Source of the DNA: Amycolatopsis methanolica 239
GTDB taxonomy: Bacteria > Actinomycetota > Actinomycetes > Mycobacteriales > Pseudonocardiaceae
Direction: 5' to 3'
NCBI RefSeq assembly: GCF_000739085.1
Contig: NZ_CP009110.1
Location: forward strand, 5,394,001-5,458,000
Length of the DNA stretch: 64,000 nt
Shown here: positions 52,614-60,922 of the stretch, piece after piece
Layout: the number at the start of each line of letters is the position of its first letter
How positions within the stretch are numbered: the first letter of the stretch is position 1
The notes under the pieces: model-generated
What the model was told of the DNA's origin: nothing
Seen by the model: only the letters and a program-made list of their open reading frames with translations
Database searches by the model: none
Translations under genes and position numbers: made by a program

Positions 52614-53356
52614 GTTCACGCGGCTGGTCGAGCCGCTGCGGCGGGAGCTGTGGAGCGGCGCGGCAGGCGGGCGCTGCCGATGGACCTCGGACCGTCCAGC
52701 GAGCACGTGGTCGCCGGGGACGCGCCGCGGACGGACGTCGCGTGGCTCGGGCCGTACCCGACGGGGCCGGACGCGCGGGCCGAGCAGCGGGAGGCGGTCG
52801 AGCTGGCGTTCGTGGCCGCGTTGCAGCACCTGCCGGGGAACCAGCGGGCGGCGCTGGTGTTGTTCGAGGTGCTGGGGTTCTCGGCGGCCGAGATCGCGTC
52901 GATCTTGGGCACTTCGGCGGCGTCGGTGAACTCGGCGCTGGAGCGCGGCGTGTGGTGCCGGCGCGGGAGCCCGCGCCGCCCGACGCGCGGGTGCGGACGC
53001 TGGCGTCGGACGCCCGGGCACTGGAGCGGGGCGACGCGGACGCGCTGGTGGCGTTGCTGACGGAGGATGTGACCTGGTCGATGCCGCCGATGCCGCACTG
53101 GTACCGCGGGATCGACGCGGCGATGTCCTTCGCGCGCCGGTACCCCCTCGCGTCCTGCGGCTCGTGGCGGCACCGGATCGTCGGCGCGAACGGGCTGCCC
53201 GCGGCGGCGTCCTACTTGCGCTCGACGCCGGGCGGCGCGTTCGAGAGCTGGTCGATCAACGTGCTCCGGCCGCGGGACAGGCGGATCGCGGAGATCACGT
53301 CGTTCGTGGGGCGGGAGCACTTCGCGGTGTTCGGGCTGCCGGACGCGCTGGACTGA
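52570..53356 (+). pseudogene. ECF sigma factor with SnoaL-like tail, degraded
   Basis: The order of pieces matches SigG/ECF56-like sigma factors: [19 protein letters not shown] at the start, then a loss of roughly 190 bp that removes most of region 2, then [17 protein letters not shown] and [20 protein letters not shown] with [20 protein letters not shown] (region 4), then a second frame change near 52945, then [20 protein letters not shown] and SMPPMPHWYRGIDA of the SnoaL domain to the stop. It is not functional as read. Confidence 0.78.
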
Positions 53357-53380
53357 GCCGGCACAGTCCTCTGTGGACCG

Positions 53381-53406
53381 GTTTACCGTCGGTAACCCCT
53401 GGGTAA
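53381..53406 (+). promoter_or_regulatory. SigB/SigF-type stress promoter
   Basis: GTTT at 53381 and GGGTAA at 53401 are separated by 16 nt, agreeing with the GTTT-N14-17-GGGTA pattern of actinobacterial SigB/SigF-type promoters. The element also forms an inverted repeat (GGTTTACC/GGTAAACC). It lies 46 bp before the anti-sigma-like gene. Confidence 0.65.
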
Positions 53407-53452
53407 ACCGAGGATCCTCCGGTTGACGAGTCAGCGGAGGAGGTGGTGCATC

Positions 53453-53878
53453 GTGGATGACATGGTGCATCGGCCGGATCGGTTCACCAGCGTCGTCGAC
53501 GGGCCGTCCGAACTGGCGGCCCTCCGGCGGCGGGTGCGGGTCATGCTCGCGGGCGTCGGCGAAGAGCACGTGGTCGACGCGCTGCTGGTGACCGATGAAA
53601 TCGCCGGAATCGCCTGGCTGTCCACGCGCCAGCCGTTCACGTTGCGGCTGGGCTGGGCGGGCGCGGACACCATCCGCGTCGACGTCACGATCGCCGCGGA
53701 GCCACCCGCCCGCGGGGAACTCGGTACGTCGGCGCAGGTCCTCGACGAGATCGCCACCAGGTCGGGCATGACGCCGCGCCGCGGCGAAACGGTGCTGTGG
53801 GCGGATGTCCCGGTCGCCGCACCGGCCACGCCGGACGGTCCGGCGCTGGACGCGGTGCACGTCACGGAACCGGCGTGA
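53453..53878 (+). CDS. Anti-sigma-like ATPase-fold protein, degenerate
   Basis: A 141-residue protein whose layout fits the RsbW/SpoIIAB-like HATPase_c_2 group: ELAALRRRVRVMLAGVGEEH then VVDALLVTDEIAGIAWL corresponds to the helix carrying the N-box, and GTSAQVLDEIATRSG to the last helix. The N-box Asn is not present and no GxG box is visible, so ATP binding is doubtful. GGAGGAGG lies 10 nt before the GTG. It is followed 87 bp later by a STAS protein gene, and a stress-type promoter lies upstream. Confidence 0.6.
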   Translation: MDDMVHRPDRFTSVVDGPSELAALRRRVRVMLAGVGEEHVVDALLVTDEIAGIAWLSTRQPFTLRLGWAGADTIRVDVTIAAEPPARGELGTSAQVLDEIATRSGMTPRRGETVLWADVPVAAPATPDGPALDAVHVTEPA

Positions 53879-53965
53879 CGGTGGTCGCCGGTGGTCCGGG
53901 ATCGGGGCCACCGGCGACGGCGGTTAGAGTGTCCGGGCTGAACTACCGACCGTGGAGGGGAATCC

Positions 53966-54346
53966 GTGCCGCAGGCCTTCGCCACCCGCTGGACGCGCGA
54001 GGGCAGCGAAGTCGTCGTCACCATCGCCGGCGAGGTCGACCTCACCACGGCGCCCCGCGTCCGCGAAGCCGTGAAGGACGCCCGCGACAGCGTCGCCCCG
54101 GTCGCGCTCACCACCGTGATCCTCGACCTGTCCGAGGTCGAGCACCTGGACTCCCTCGGCCTGGCGGTGCTGGTCGAGACGGCCGCCGAGTGCCACTCCG
54201 CCGAGCAGGCGCTCGCGCTGGTCTGCCCGACGCCGGTCGTCACGCGGCCGCTGGAGATGACCGGGCTCGACGGCATCCTCACGATCACCGCGTCACTGGA
54301 GGAGGCCCGCGAGGCGGCCCGGAAGTACCTCTCCGGCAAGGCCTAG
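53966..54346 (+). CDS. STAS domain anti-anti-sigma factor
   Basis: A 126-residue STAS protein of the RsbV/SpoIIAA type. GSEVVVTIAGEVDLTTAPRV at 13-32 and LDLSEVEHLDSLGLAVLVE near 54-71, where Ser63 occupies the usual phosphorylation site. It would bind an anti-sigma kinase to free a sigma factor. GGAGGGG precedes the GTG. The neighbouring protein is a degenerate anti-sigma, so its true partner may be elsewhere. Confidence 0.9.
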   Translation: MPQAFATRWTREGSEVVVTIAGEVDLTTAPRVREAVKDARDSVAPVALTTVILDLSEVEHLDSLGLAVLVETAAECHSAEQALALVCPTPVVTRPLEMTGLDGILTITASLEEAREAARKYLSGKA

Positions 54347-54801
54347 GCGCTGGTCGTGGAGCCGGGGCGGACGATCATCAGCACCGTGACGACGGCCCAG
54401 AGCACGTTGAAGATCCCGGTGTACATCGCCAGCCGCGCGGGCGCGCGTGGTTCCGGTTCCGCCTGCTCCGCGATCCCGTCCAGGATGCCCTGCTGGCGCG
54501 GCAGCACCACCAGCACGAGCACGGCCGCCGCGATCGCGGTGAGCACGATGGACACGATCACCCACGCGTCGCCCGTCACGCCGAGGCTGCCCGCGGTCGC
54601 GAACCCGAACACCGGGATCGCGATGCCGACCGCGGCGTAGACCCGGCAGATGCGGTGCAGCGTGCGCAGCACCGCGAGATCGTGGTCGGTGCCGCCGGTG
54701 GCCCGGCGGGTCGCGGCGGGGAACATGCTGGCCGCGACGGTGACCGGGCCGATCGCGACCAGCGCCGCGAGCACGTGGAGGGAGAGCAGTACCTTCGTCA
54801 C
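54343..54801 (-). CDS. DUF2269 family integral membrane protein
   Basis: A 152-residue protein with four helices, starting VLLSLHVLAALVAIGPVTVA and including LAVLRTLHRICRVYAAVGIA, VIVSIVLTAIAAAVLVLVVL and LAMYTGIFNVLWAVVTVLMI. It fits DUF2269; no function is known. The GTG at 54801 matches the family start. Its stop overlaps the STAS stop by 4 bp in a convergent arrangement. Confidence 0.82.
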   Translation of the reverse strand: MTKVLLSLHVLAALVAIGPVTVAASMFPAATRRATGGTDHDLAVLRTLHRICRVYAAVGIAIPVFGFATAGSLGVTGDAWVIVSIVLTAIAAAVLVLVVLPRQQGILDGIAEQAEPEPRAPARLAMYTGIFNVLWAVVTVLMIVRPGSTTSA

Positions 54802-54931
54802 GCACCGGGACGGTAACGGCCGCCGGTGATCACCGGAACTGGCTCGATGGCCAACTTCCACCGGATTCTCGCCAACCCGCTGACCAGGCCGGTCCTGGCG
54901 GAACGCCGTGGCGAGGACCTACGGTGTCGCC

Positions 54932-55894
54932 ATGCACACGGTCGCCGTGCTGGCGCTGGACCAGGTGGTCCCGTTCGACCTGGCCACCCCGATCGAGATC
55001 TTCACCAGGACCCGCCTGCCCGGCGGCCGCCCGGCCTACCGGGTGCGCGTCTGCGCCCCGACCCCGGAGGTCGGCGCGGGCGCGTTCACGATACGGGCCG
55101 AGTGGGGCCTGGAGGCACTCGCCGACGCCGACACGATCATCCTGCCCGGCTGCGCCGACCCGACGGTGCCGGTGCCGGAAGACGTGCTGGACGCCCTGCG
55201 CAAGGCGGCCGCCGACGGCACCCGGATCGCGTCGATCTGCGCGGGCGCGTTCGTCCTCGCCGCGACCGGGCTGCTCGACGGCTTGCGCGCGACGACGCAC
55301 TGGGTGGCGGCGGACCTGCTCGCCCGGCGGCACCCGGAGATCGAGGTCGACCCGGACGTGCTGTACGTGGACAACGGCCAGTTCCTCACCTCGGCGGGCG
55401 CCGCGGCCGGGCTGGACCTGTGCCTGCACCTCATCCGGAGCGACCACGGTTCGGCGGTGGCGGCCGACGCCGCGCGCCTGTCGGTGATGCCGCTGGAGCG
55501 GGAGGGCGGCCAGGCGCAGTTCATCGTGCACGACCAGCCACCCGCGCCGCGGGGTTCGGTGCTGGAGCCGGTGCTGCGGTGGATGACCGACCACCTCGAC
55601 CGGGACCTGACGCTGAGCGACATCGCGGCGCGGGCGGGCATGAGCACGCGGTCGGTGAACCGGCGCTTCCGCGAGCAGACCGGGACGACGCCGCTGCAGT
55701 GGCTGCACCGCGAGCGGATCCGGCAGGCGCAGTACCTGCTGGAAACGACGCGGCACCCGGTGGACCGCATCGCGGGGCAGGTGGGTTTCGGGTCGCCGAC
55801 CGCGTTCCGCGAGCGGTTCCGGCGGGTGGTCGGCACGAGCCCGAACGCCTACCGGGCCGCGTTCCAGCGGCGGGAACCGGGCACGCTCACGTAG
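54932..55894 (+). CDS. GlxA-type AraC family regulator
   Basis: A 320-residue regulator with an N-terminal DJ-1/PfpI-like domain (MHTVAVLALDQVVPFDLATP; ICAGAFVLAATGLLDG with the elbow Cys) and two C-terminal AraC helix-turn-helices (LTLSDIAARAGMSTRSVNRR; VDRIAGQVGFGSPTAFRERF). Such proteins regulate metabolism of amines, choline derivatives or aldehydes. No gene downstream is close enough to be an obvious target. The ATG at 54932 is the family start. Confidence 0.92.
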   Translation: MHTVAVLALDQVVPFDLATPIEIFTRTRLPGGRPAYRVRVCAPTPEVGAGAFTIRAEWGLEALADADTIILPGCADPTVPVPEDVLDALRKAAADGTRIASICAGAFVLAATGLLDGLRATTHWVAADLLARRHPEIEVDPDVLYVDNGQFLTSAGAAAGLDLCLHLIRSDHGSAVAADAARLSVMPLEREGGQAQFIVHDQPPAPRGSVLEPVLRWMTDHLDRDLTLSDIAARAGMSTRSVNRRFREQTGTTPLQWLHRERIRQAQYLLETTRHPVDRIAGQVGFGSPTAFRERFRRVVGTSPNAYRAAFQRREPGTLT

Positions 55895-56007
55895 CGGCCA
55901 CCGGAGCCCGTGCGGCCCCGCACCTCACCACTGGTTCAGCCCGCGCATCGCTTACGGGGCTCCATCGCGACGAGTCCGTCCCGTCCAGTCCTGGTACTGT
56001 CCGGGAC

Positions 56008-56625
56008 ATGACCCGGACCCGTCGCGCGCCCAGTGGCGCCGCCGTGCTGCGTGTCGAGCTCACGGACGCCATCGTCGAGGTCGTGATCGACGAACTCGCC
56101 GAGAAGGGCTACGCCCGCACCTCGATGGACGGCGTTGCCAGGCGGGCCGAGGTCGGGAAGAGCTCGCTGTACCGCCGGTGGTCCTCGAAACAGGACATGG
56201 TGGCCGACGCGGTCTCCCAGCTGAGCGTCCCGCTGGTCGACATCCCCGACAGCGGCTCCCTGCGCGGCGACATCGAGCGCGCCTTCGAGATGGTCGCGCA
56301 GTGGCTCAGCGACGAGCGTCTCGGCCGGATCCTGCCCGACCTGACCGCCGAGGCGAAGCGCAACCCGGCACTGGCCAAGGCCCTGACCGAGCACCTGGAG
56401 AACCCGCGCCGCGCCAAGGCGGAACCGGTGCTGGACCGCGCGATCGCCCGGGGCGAGCTGCCGCCGGACGTCGACCGCGAACTGGCGCTCGACATCTTCG
56501 CCGCCCCGATCTACTGGCGCTACACCGTCCGCCGCACCGAGATCACGCCCGAGTTCCTGGCGACGCTGACCGACTCGACGCTGGCGTTCCTCGGCGCCCG
56601 CCCAGCGAAGAAGCGGCGCAGGTAA
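56008..56625 (+). CDS. TetR family regulator
   Basis: A 205-residue TetR protein with the DNA-binding part VIDELAEKGYARTSMDGVAR then RAEVGKSSLYRRWSSKQDMV, and a TetR_C_16-like C-terminal half (ERLGRILPDLTAEAKRNPAL). It converges on the flavin reductase gene, one base apart. It could regulate the three-gene operon behind it (56627-59261) through the palindrome at 59205, although nothing proves it. Confidence 0.88.
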   Translation: MTRTRRAPSGAAVLRVELTDAIVEVVIDELAEKGYARTSMDGVARRAEVGKSSLYRRWSSKQDMVADAVSQLSVPLVDIPDSGSLRGDIERAFEMVAQWLSDERLGRILPDLTAEAKRNPALAKALTEHLENPRRAKAEPVLDRAIARGELPPDVDRELALDIFAAPIYWRYTVRRTEITPEFLATLTDSTLAFLGARPAKKRRR

Positions 56626-56626
56626 T

Positions 56627-57094
56627 TCACCGCAGCACCCGGAACGTGCTGCGGTGGAACACCACCGGCTCCGCCCCCGGGAAATCCCGCAACGCCGTGA
56701 TCCCGAGCAGCGCGATGACGTGGTCACCGGCGTCGACCTCACCGGTCAGCCGGCATTCGAGCTGCAGCGCGCTGTCCTCGACCAGCACGGCGCCGCCTCG
56801 CGCCACCCACGGCACCCCGGCGAACCGGTCCCCCTCCGGCATCGCCAGGCTGCGGCAGATCCCGCCCTGCCCGGCCGACAGCACGCTGACCCCGAGCTCC
56901 GGCGCCGCCCGCAACGTCCGCCAGGTCCGCGACGCCTTCCGCACGCACACCGAAACCAGCGGCGGGTCCAGGGAAACGGCGGTGAACGTGCTCGCGGCCA
57001 TGCCCACCGGTTCGCCGCCGACCAGCGCGCACACCGCCGCCACCCCGCTCGGGAACTGGCCGAACGCCGCCCGCAACGTGGTCCCGTCGATCAT
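56627..57094 (-). CDS. Flavin reductase, third gene of an ACAD-monooxygenase operon
   Basis: A 155-residue flavin reductase: LRAAFGQFPSGVAAVCALVG, GMAASTFTAVSLDPPLVSVC and CRLTGEVDAGDHVIALLGI are the FMN-binding blocks, with the HpaC-like fold. Its ATG overlaps the stop of the esterase gene (ATGA). It should supply reduced flavin to the ACAD-fold protein encoded first in the operon. Confidence 0.9.
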   Translation of the reverse strand: MIDGTTLRAAFGQFPSGVAAVCALVGGEPVGMAASTFTAVSLDPPLVSVCVRKASRTWRTLRAAPELGVSVLSAGQGGICRSLAMPEGDRFAGVPWVARGGAVLVEDSALQLECRLTGEVDAGDHVIALLGITALRDFPGAEPVVFHRSTFRVLR

Positions 57095-58023
57095 GTCGCC
57101 ACTCCTTCCAGCTCGAACGCGCCGCGGATGAACTCGACCGCCGGGCCGATCACCTTCGGGCTGCTGAACACCGCGGTGGCGTGGTCCGCACCCGGCACCA
57201 CCTCCAAAGTGGACTGTCCGCCCGCGGCGATCACCGCCTCGTGCAGCCGCCTGCTCTGCCCGAGCCCGGACCGGCGGTCGGCGTCGCCGTGGCTGATCCG
57301 GAACGGCGGCACCCGCGGCGCCGCCGCCACCGCGCGGGACACCGCCGCCCCGGCCACCACCCCGGGCCGCGCCGTCAGCGGGAACCCGAAGAACTGCGCG
57401 CCGACGTCGACGGCGTTGCGCAGACCGGCCGCCGTCGGCTCGAACGCGTCCTCCACGATCGTCGAGAAGTCCGTGACCGGGTAGTGCAGCACCACCGCGG
57501 ACAGCCGCGCGGACGCCGCGGGGTAGTCGCCGACGAGCCGTCCGATGCGGTCGGTGAGCGCGGCCAGCGCCATCAGGTACCCGCCGGCGGAACTGCCCCA
57601 CCCGGCGACGCGCACCGGGTCCAGCCCGTACCGGTGGGCGTGGACGCGGACCCACCGGATCGCGGCGAGCACGTCCTCGACCGGCTCCGGGTACCGCGCC
57701 TCGCCGGCGAGCCGGTAGTCCACCGACGCCACCGCGATCCCGTGCCGCGGCAGGCTCGCCCACGGCCCCATTTCCTTGACCCCGCCGAGGAAACTCCCGC
57801 CGTGCGCGTACACCACCACCGGCACCGGGCCGGTCGCGCCGAGCGGGACGTGCAGGTCCAGCGTCAGCGGCCGCCAGCCGACCGGGATCGCGTACTTGAC
57901 GTTGAGGTACGACTCGGCGTCGCCGAGGATCCGCACCGGGCGGACCGTCCACAAGCGAGGGTCAGCCAGGTGGTGCGAGGCGGGCCGCACGAAGGCGACG
58001 TCGGACGGGTGCGGCAGCGTCAT
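57091..58023 (-). CDS. Alpha/beta hydrolase (carboxylesterase)
   Basis: A 310-residue hydrolase of the hormone-sensitive lipase/BD-FAE type: VVVYAHGGSFLGG with the HGG oxyanion loop, GWGSSAGGYLMALAALTDRI with the nucleophile Ser, and the late ISHGDADRRSGLGQSRRLHE (Asp) and PGADHATAVF (His). It overlaps both neighbours by 4 nt (ATGA at each end), so it is fixed between the monooxygenase and the reductase and probably opens an ester or lactone made by the former. Confidence 0.9.
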   Translation of the reverse strand: MTLPHPSDVAFVRPASHHLADPRLWTVRPVRILGDAESYLNVKYAIPVGWRPLTLDLHVPLGATGPVPVVVYAHGGSFLGGVKEMGPWASLPRHGIAVASVDYRLAGEARYPEPVEDVLAAIRWVRVHAHRYGLDPVRVAGWGSSAGGYLMALAALTDRIGRLVGDYPAASARLSAVVLHYPVTDFSTIVEDAFEPTAAGLRNAVDVGAQFFGFPLTARPGVVAGAAVSRAVAAAPRVPPFRISHGDADRRSGLGQSRRLHEAVIAAGGQSTLEVVPGADHATAVFSSPKVIGPAVEFIRGAFELEGVAT

Positions 58024-59261
58024 GCCTTGCGCACCCCCGGCAGGTAACGGCCGGCGTCGGGGATCTCGCCGTTCAGCTCGGCGGCGCCGACGAACGCGTT
58101 CTTGGCATCGATGCTGTCGTGGCTGGCGAACGTGCGGGCGTTGCGCCAGAACCGGTCCAGCCGGTACTTGTTGGCGGTGCTGCGCGCGCCGGTGAGGTCG
58201 TGCACGCGCGCGGTGACGTCCAGGGCCGCCGTGGTGCACACGACCTTGACCTTGAAGAACTCGGTCATCAGCGCGCGCAGGTCGGTCGTGTTGTCGGAGT
58301 TCGCCAGCTTCCGGCAGGTGTCCAGCAGGTAGGCGCGGCCCGCGGCGAGTTCCGCGGCCATCTCGCCGATCTGCCGGTGCATCAGCGGATCCTCCATGGC
58401 GGAGGCGAACATCGGCATGCTCGCGCGGTTCAGCCCGCGCAGGTACTCCAGCATCGCCGCGTACGCGCCTTCGCCGATTCCCTGCAGGAGCAACGCGTGG
58501 CCGGGCAGCACGAGGTCGACGAACACGACCTCCGACTCGGGCGCCGCGTAGTGCCAGCCGTCGGGCACGAACACCTCGGCGTAGGTGATGGTCTGGCTGA
58601 TCGTGCCGCGCTGGCCCATGTTGTCCCGGTCGCCGTGCACCTCGACGCCGGGCGCGTCGAGCCGGATCAGTGCGTGGTGTCGGGACGTCGCGCCGTCCGG
58701 CCCGGTGAGGCGGAAGCTGACGTTCGCCAGGTCGCGGCCACCGCCGCCGCTGTTGGTGTTGAAGGTCTTCACGCCGTTGACGACCACCCCGCCGTCGACC
58801 CGGCGGCCGGTGACCGGTCCGGTGCCGCCGGTTTCGGCGTTGGAGGCGACGATGCGCCGCCCCTGGGAGATCAGCTCGTCGGCGAGCGCCTGCTTGGTCG
58901 ACACGGGCAGCGGCGCGGACATCACCTCGCGGGCCTGCAGCGCGGTGGTCGACCAGCACTGGCCGGTCGACCCGTCGCCCGCGGTCACCTCCAGCGCCGC
59001 CTCGACCACCCGGTCCCAGCCGGCGAAGGTGCCGCCCGTCCACAGTCCGCCGAACTCGACGGGGACGTTCGCGCGCTGCAGACCGGCCTCACCGAGCAGG
59101 CGCATCGCCTCGGTGGGATCGACCCCGCGAGCGTCGACCTCGACGCCCAGCTCGGCGATGCGTGGCCGGAGCGCCCTGGCGCGGTCGACGACCTCGTCGT
59201 AGCACGATACCGTATCGACCACTCGCGAGCGCTGTTCCGTGGCGTGGTGGGGGACCGCCAT
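58020..59261 (-). CDS. Acyl-CoA dehydrogenase-fold flavin monooxygenase (DszC/SfnB/HsaA-like)
   Basis: A 413-residue protein with the acyl-CoA dehydrogenase fold: AMRLLGEAGLQRANVPVEFG, TAGDGSTGQCWSTTALQA, NGVKTFNTNSGGGGRDLANV and AGRAYLLDTCRKLANSDNTT. The active-site Glu of true dehydrogenases is not evident, and a flavin reductase is encoded two genes later, so it is likely a flavin-dependent oxygenase on a small substrate, perhaps an amine or sulfone. The ATG at 59261 follows GGGGGGTGA; a GTG at 59222 is possible. Confidence 0.85.
   Translation of the reverse strand: MAVPHHATEQRSRVVDTVSCYDEVVDRARALRPRIAELGVEVDARGVDPTEAMRLLGEAGLQRANVPVEFGGLWTGGTFAGWDRVVEAALEVTAGDGSTGQCWSTTALQAREVMSAPLPVSTKQALADELISQGRRIVASNAETGGTGPVTGRRVDGGVVVNGVKTFNTNSGGGGRDLANVSFRLTGPDGATSRHHALIRLDAPGVEVHGDRDNMGQRGTISQTITYAEVFVPDGWHYAAPESEVVFVDLVLPGHALLLQGIGEGAYAAMLEYLRGLNRASMPMFASAMEDPLMHRQIGEMAAELAAGRAYLLDTCRKLANSDNTTDLRALMTEFFKVKVVCTTAALDVTARVHDLTGARSTANKYRLDRFWRNARTFASHDSIDAKNAFVGAAELNGEIPDAGRYLPGVRKA
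59205..59217. promoter_or_regulatory. Palindrome near the start of the ACAD-type gene
   Basis: CGATACCGTATCG is perfect apart from its central base (GATAC-C-GTATC). It is 3 bp downstream of the alternative GTG start (59222) and inside codons if ATG 59261 is used. This shape suits a GntR- or TetR-type operator controlling the operon and perhaps the divergent permease. Confidence 0.5.
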
Positions 59262-59288
59262 TCACCCCCCAGTAGTCCAGGAGTGCTC

Positions 59289-60761
59289 ATGACCCCAGAC
59301 GGAAACTACCACCGGTTGCGCCCCAACGCGGTGGGCATCTTCGACATGATCCTCATGGTGATCGCGGCGACCGCACCGCTGACCGCGGTCGCCTCGAACC
59401 TCTCGCTGAGCCTCGCGTTCGGCGCAGGCACCGGCACTGTCGGCGTGCTGGTCCTCGTGCTGGCGATCCTGCTGGTGTTCTCCGCGGGCTACGTGGCGCT
59501 GAGCCGCCAGGTGGTCAACGCGGGCGCCTACTTCGCCTACATCGGGTTCGGCCTCGGCCGTCGCATGGGCGGCGCGTCGGCGCCCGTGGCGACGCTGGCC
59601 TACAACGTCGCGGCGGCCGGGATGTCCGTGGCCGTCGGGCACTTCGGGCACGCCGGGCTGTCCGCCTACCTCGGCGTGAACGTCCCGTGGTGGGTGATCG
59701 CACTGGTGGCGGTGGCGGCCACCTGGGTGGTCGGCTACTTCGGCGTGACGATCGCGGGCAAGGTGAACGTCTTCGTCGCCGTCACCGAGTTCGCGGTGCT
59801 GCTGGCGTTCGCGATCGCCGTGCTGGTGCGGCGGCCGGGCGGGTTCTCGTTCGACGTGCTCGCGCCAGGCAGCGTGTTCGGCGGGAACTTCGGGCTCGCC
59901 GTGGTGTTCCGCATCCTGTCCTTCGCCGGGTACGAGGCCGCGGCCATCTACGGCGAGGAGGCGCGGTCGGCGCGGCGGAACGTCGGCCGGGCAACGTATT
60001 CCGCGCTGATCGTGCTGGCCGTGACGTTCGTGTTCGTCATGTGGGCGATCGCGGCCGCGTTCCCGGACGCGGCCGCGACGGCGCAGGCCGATCCCGGCGC
60101 GCTGCTCGTCTCGGCGATCACCGCCTACCTCGGCGGGTGGGCCGGGCCGGTGCTGAGCCTGATGATCACGTTCAGCTTCTTCGCCGCGGCGCTGTCGTTC
60201 CACGCGATCGCGTCGCGCTACATGTTCTCCCTGGCACGCGACGGTTTCCTGCCCCGGGCACTGAGCCGGGTGCACCACCGGCGGCGGACGCCGGTGTCCG
60301 CGGGGACCGTGCAGCTGGTGGTGTGCGTGCTGGTGGTGGTGCCGTTCGCGGTGGCCGGCGCCGATCCGATCGCGACGTACTTCCCCGCGGTCTCCGGGAT
60401 CACCGCGCTGGCGATCATCTACCTGATGGCGGCGTGCTCGGCGAGCATCGTCACCGCGGCCGCGCGCGGGCGGATCAGCGGGTCCACCTGGGCGGTGCGG
60501 GTGGCGCCGTCGATCGCGTGCGTGGCGCTGATGAGCTGCGGGGTGGTCATCGTCGCGCACTACACGGAGATCACCGGCAGCGGTTCGCCCGTCATCAGCG
60601 CGCTGCCGCTGACCCTCGTCGCCGCGGCCTACGGCTGGCTCGCGGCGCGGACCCGGGCCGCGCGGAGGCGCAGCGCCTCGGCGACGAGGACTGGACGCTG
60701 CGGCAGACCGCCGAGGCGGGGTACGTGGCGTTCACGACCGTCGGCAGCGGCGGGCCCCTGA
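59289..60761 (+). CDS. APC family amino acid/amine permease
   Basis: A 490-residue permease with 12 helices: NAVGIFDMILMVIAATAPLT and YVALSRQVVNAGAYFAYIGF early, AVVFRILSFAGYEAAAIYGE and YFPAVSGITALAIIYLMAAC later. AGGAG lies 6 nt before the ATG, and only 27 bp separate it from the divergent oxygenase gene. It probably imports the substrate of that operon. After residue 450 the frame reads low-quality Arg/Ser text; in the next frame QRLGDEDWTLRQTAEAGYV and further protein-like text continue to a stop at 60913, so a frameshift near 60670 is possible. Confidence 0.85.
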   Translation: MTPDGNYHRLRPNAVGIFDMILMVIAATAPLTAVASNLSLSLAFGAGTGTVGVLVLVLAILLVFSAGYVALSRQVVNAGAYFAYIGFGLGRRMGGASAPVATLAYNVAAAGMSVAVGHFGHAGLSAYLGVNVPWWVIALVAVAATWVVGYFGVTIAGKVNVFVAVTEFAVLLAFAIAVLVRRPGGFSFDVLAPGSVFGGNFGLAVVFRILSFAGYEAAAIYGEEARSARRNVGRATYSALIVLAVTFVFVMWAIAAAFPDAAATAQADPGALLVSAITAYLGGWAGPVLSLMITFSFFAAALSFHAIASRYMFSLARDGFLPRALSRVHHRRRTPVSAGTVQLVVCVLVVVPFAVAGADPIATYFPAVSGITALAIIYLMAACSASIVTAAARGRISGSTWAVRVAPSIACVALMSCGVVIVAHYTEITGSGSPVISALPLTLVAAAYGWLAARTRAARRRSASATRTGRCGRPPRRGTWRSRPSAAAGP

Positions 60762-60922
60762 CGCCGCACCGGATCCGCAACCTGGAGGACCACGCCGTGA
60801 CGCACTACATTGTGGAGCTGATCAGCGAACCTTCGCCGAGCCGGGTGGAGCTGCCGTCGGAGACGAACGACCGCGGCTCGGCGGTGGACGTCCGGACGGG
60901 CGAGCCGTTCTAGGGAGGTCAC

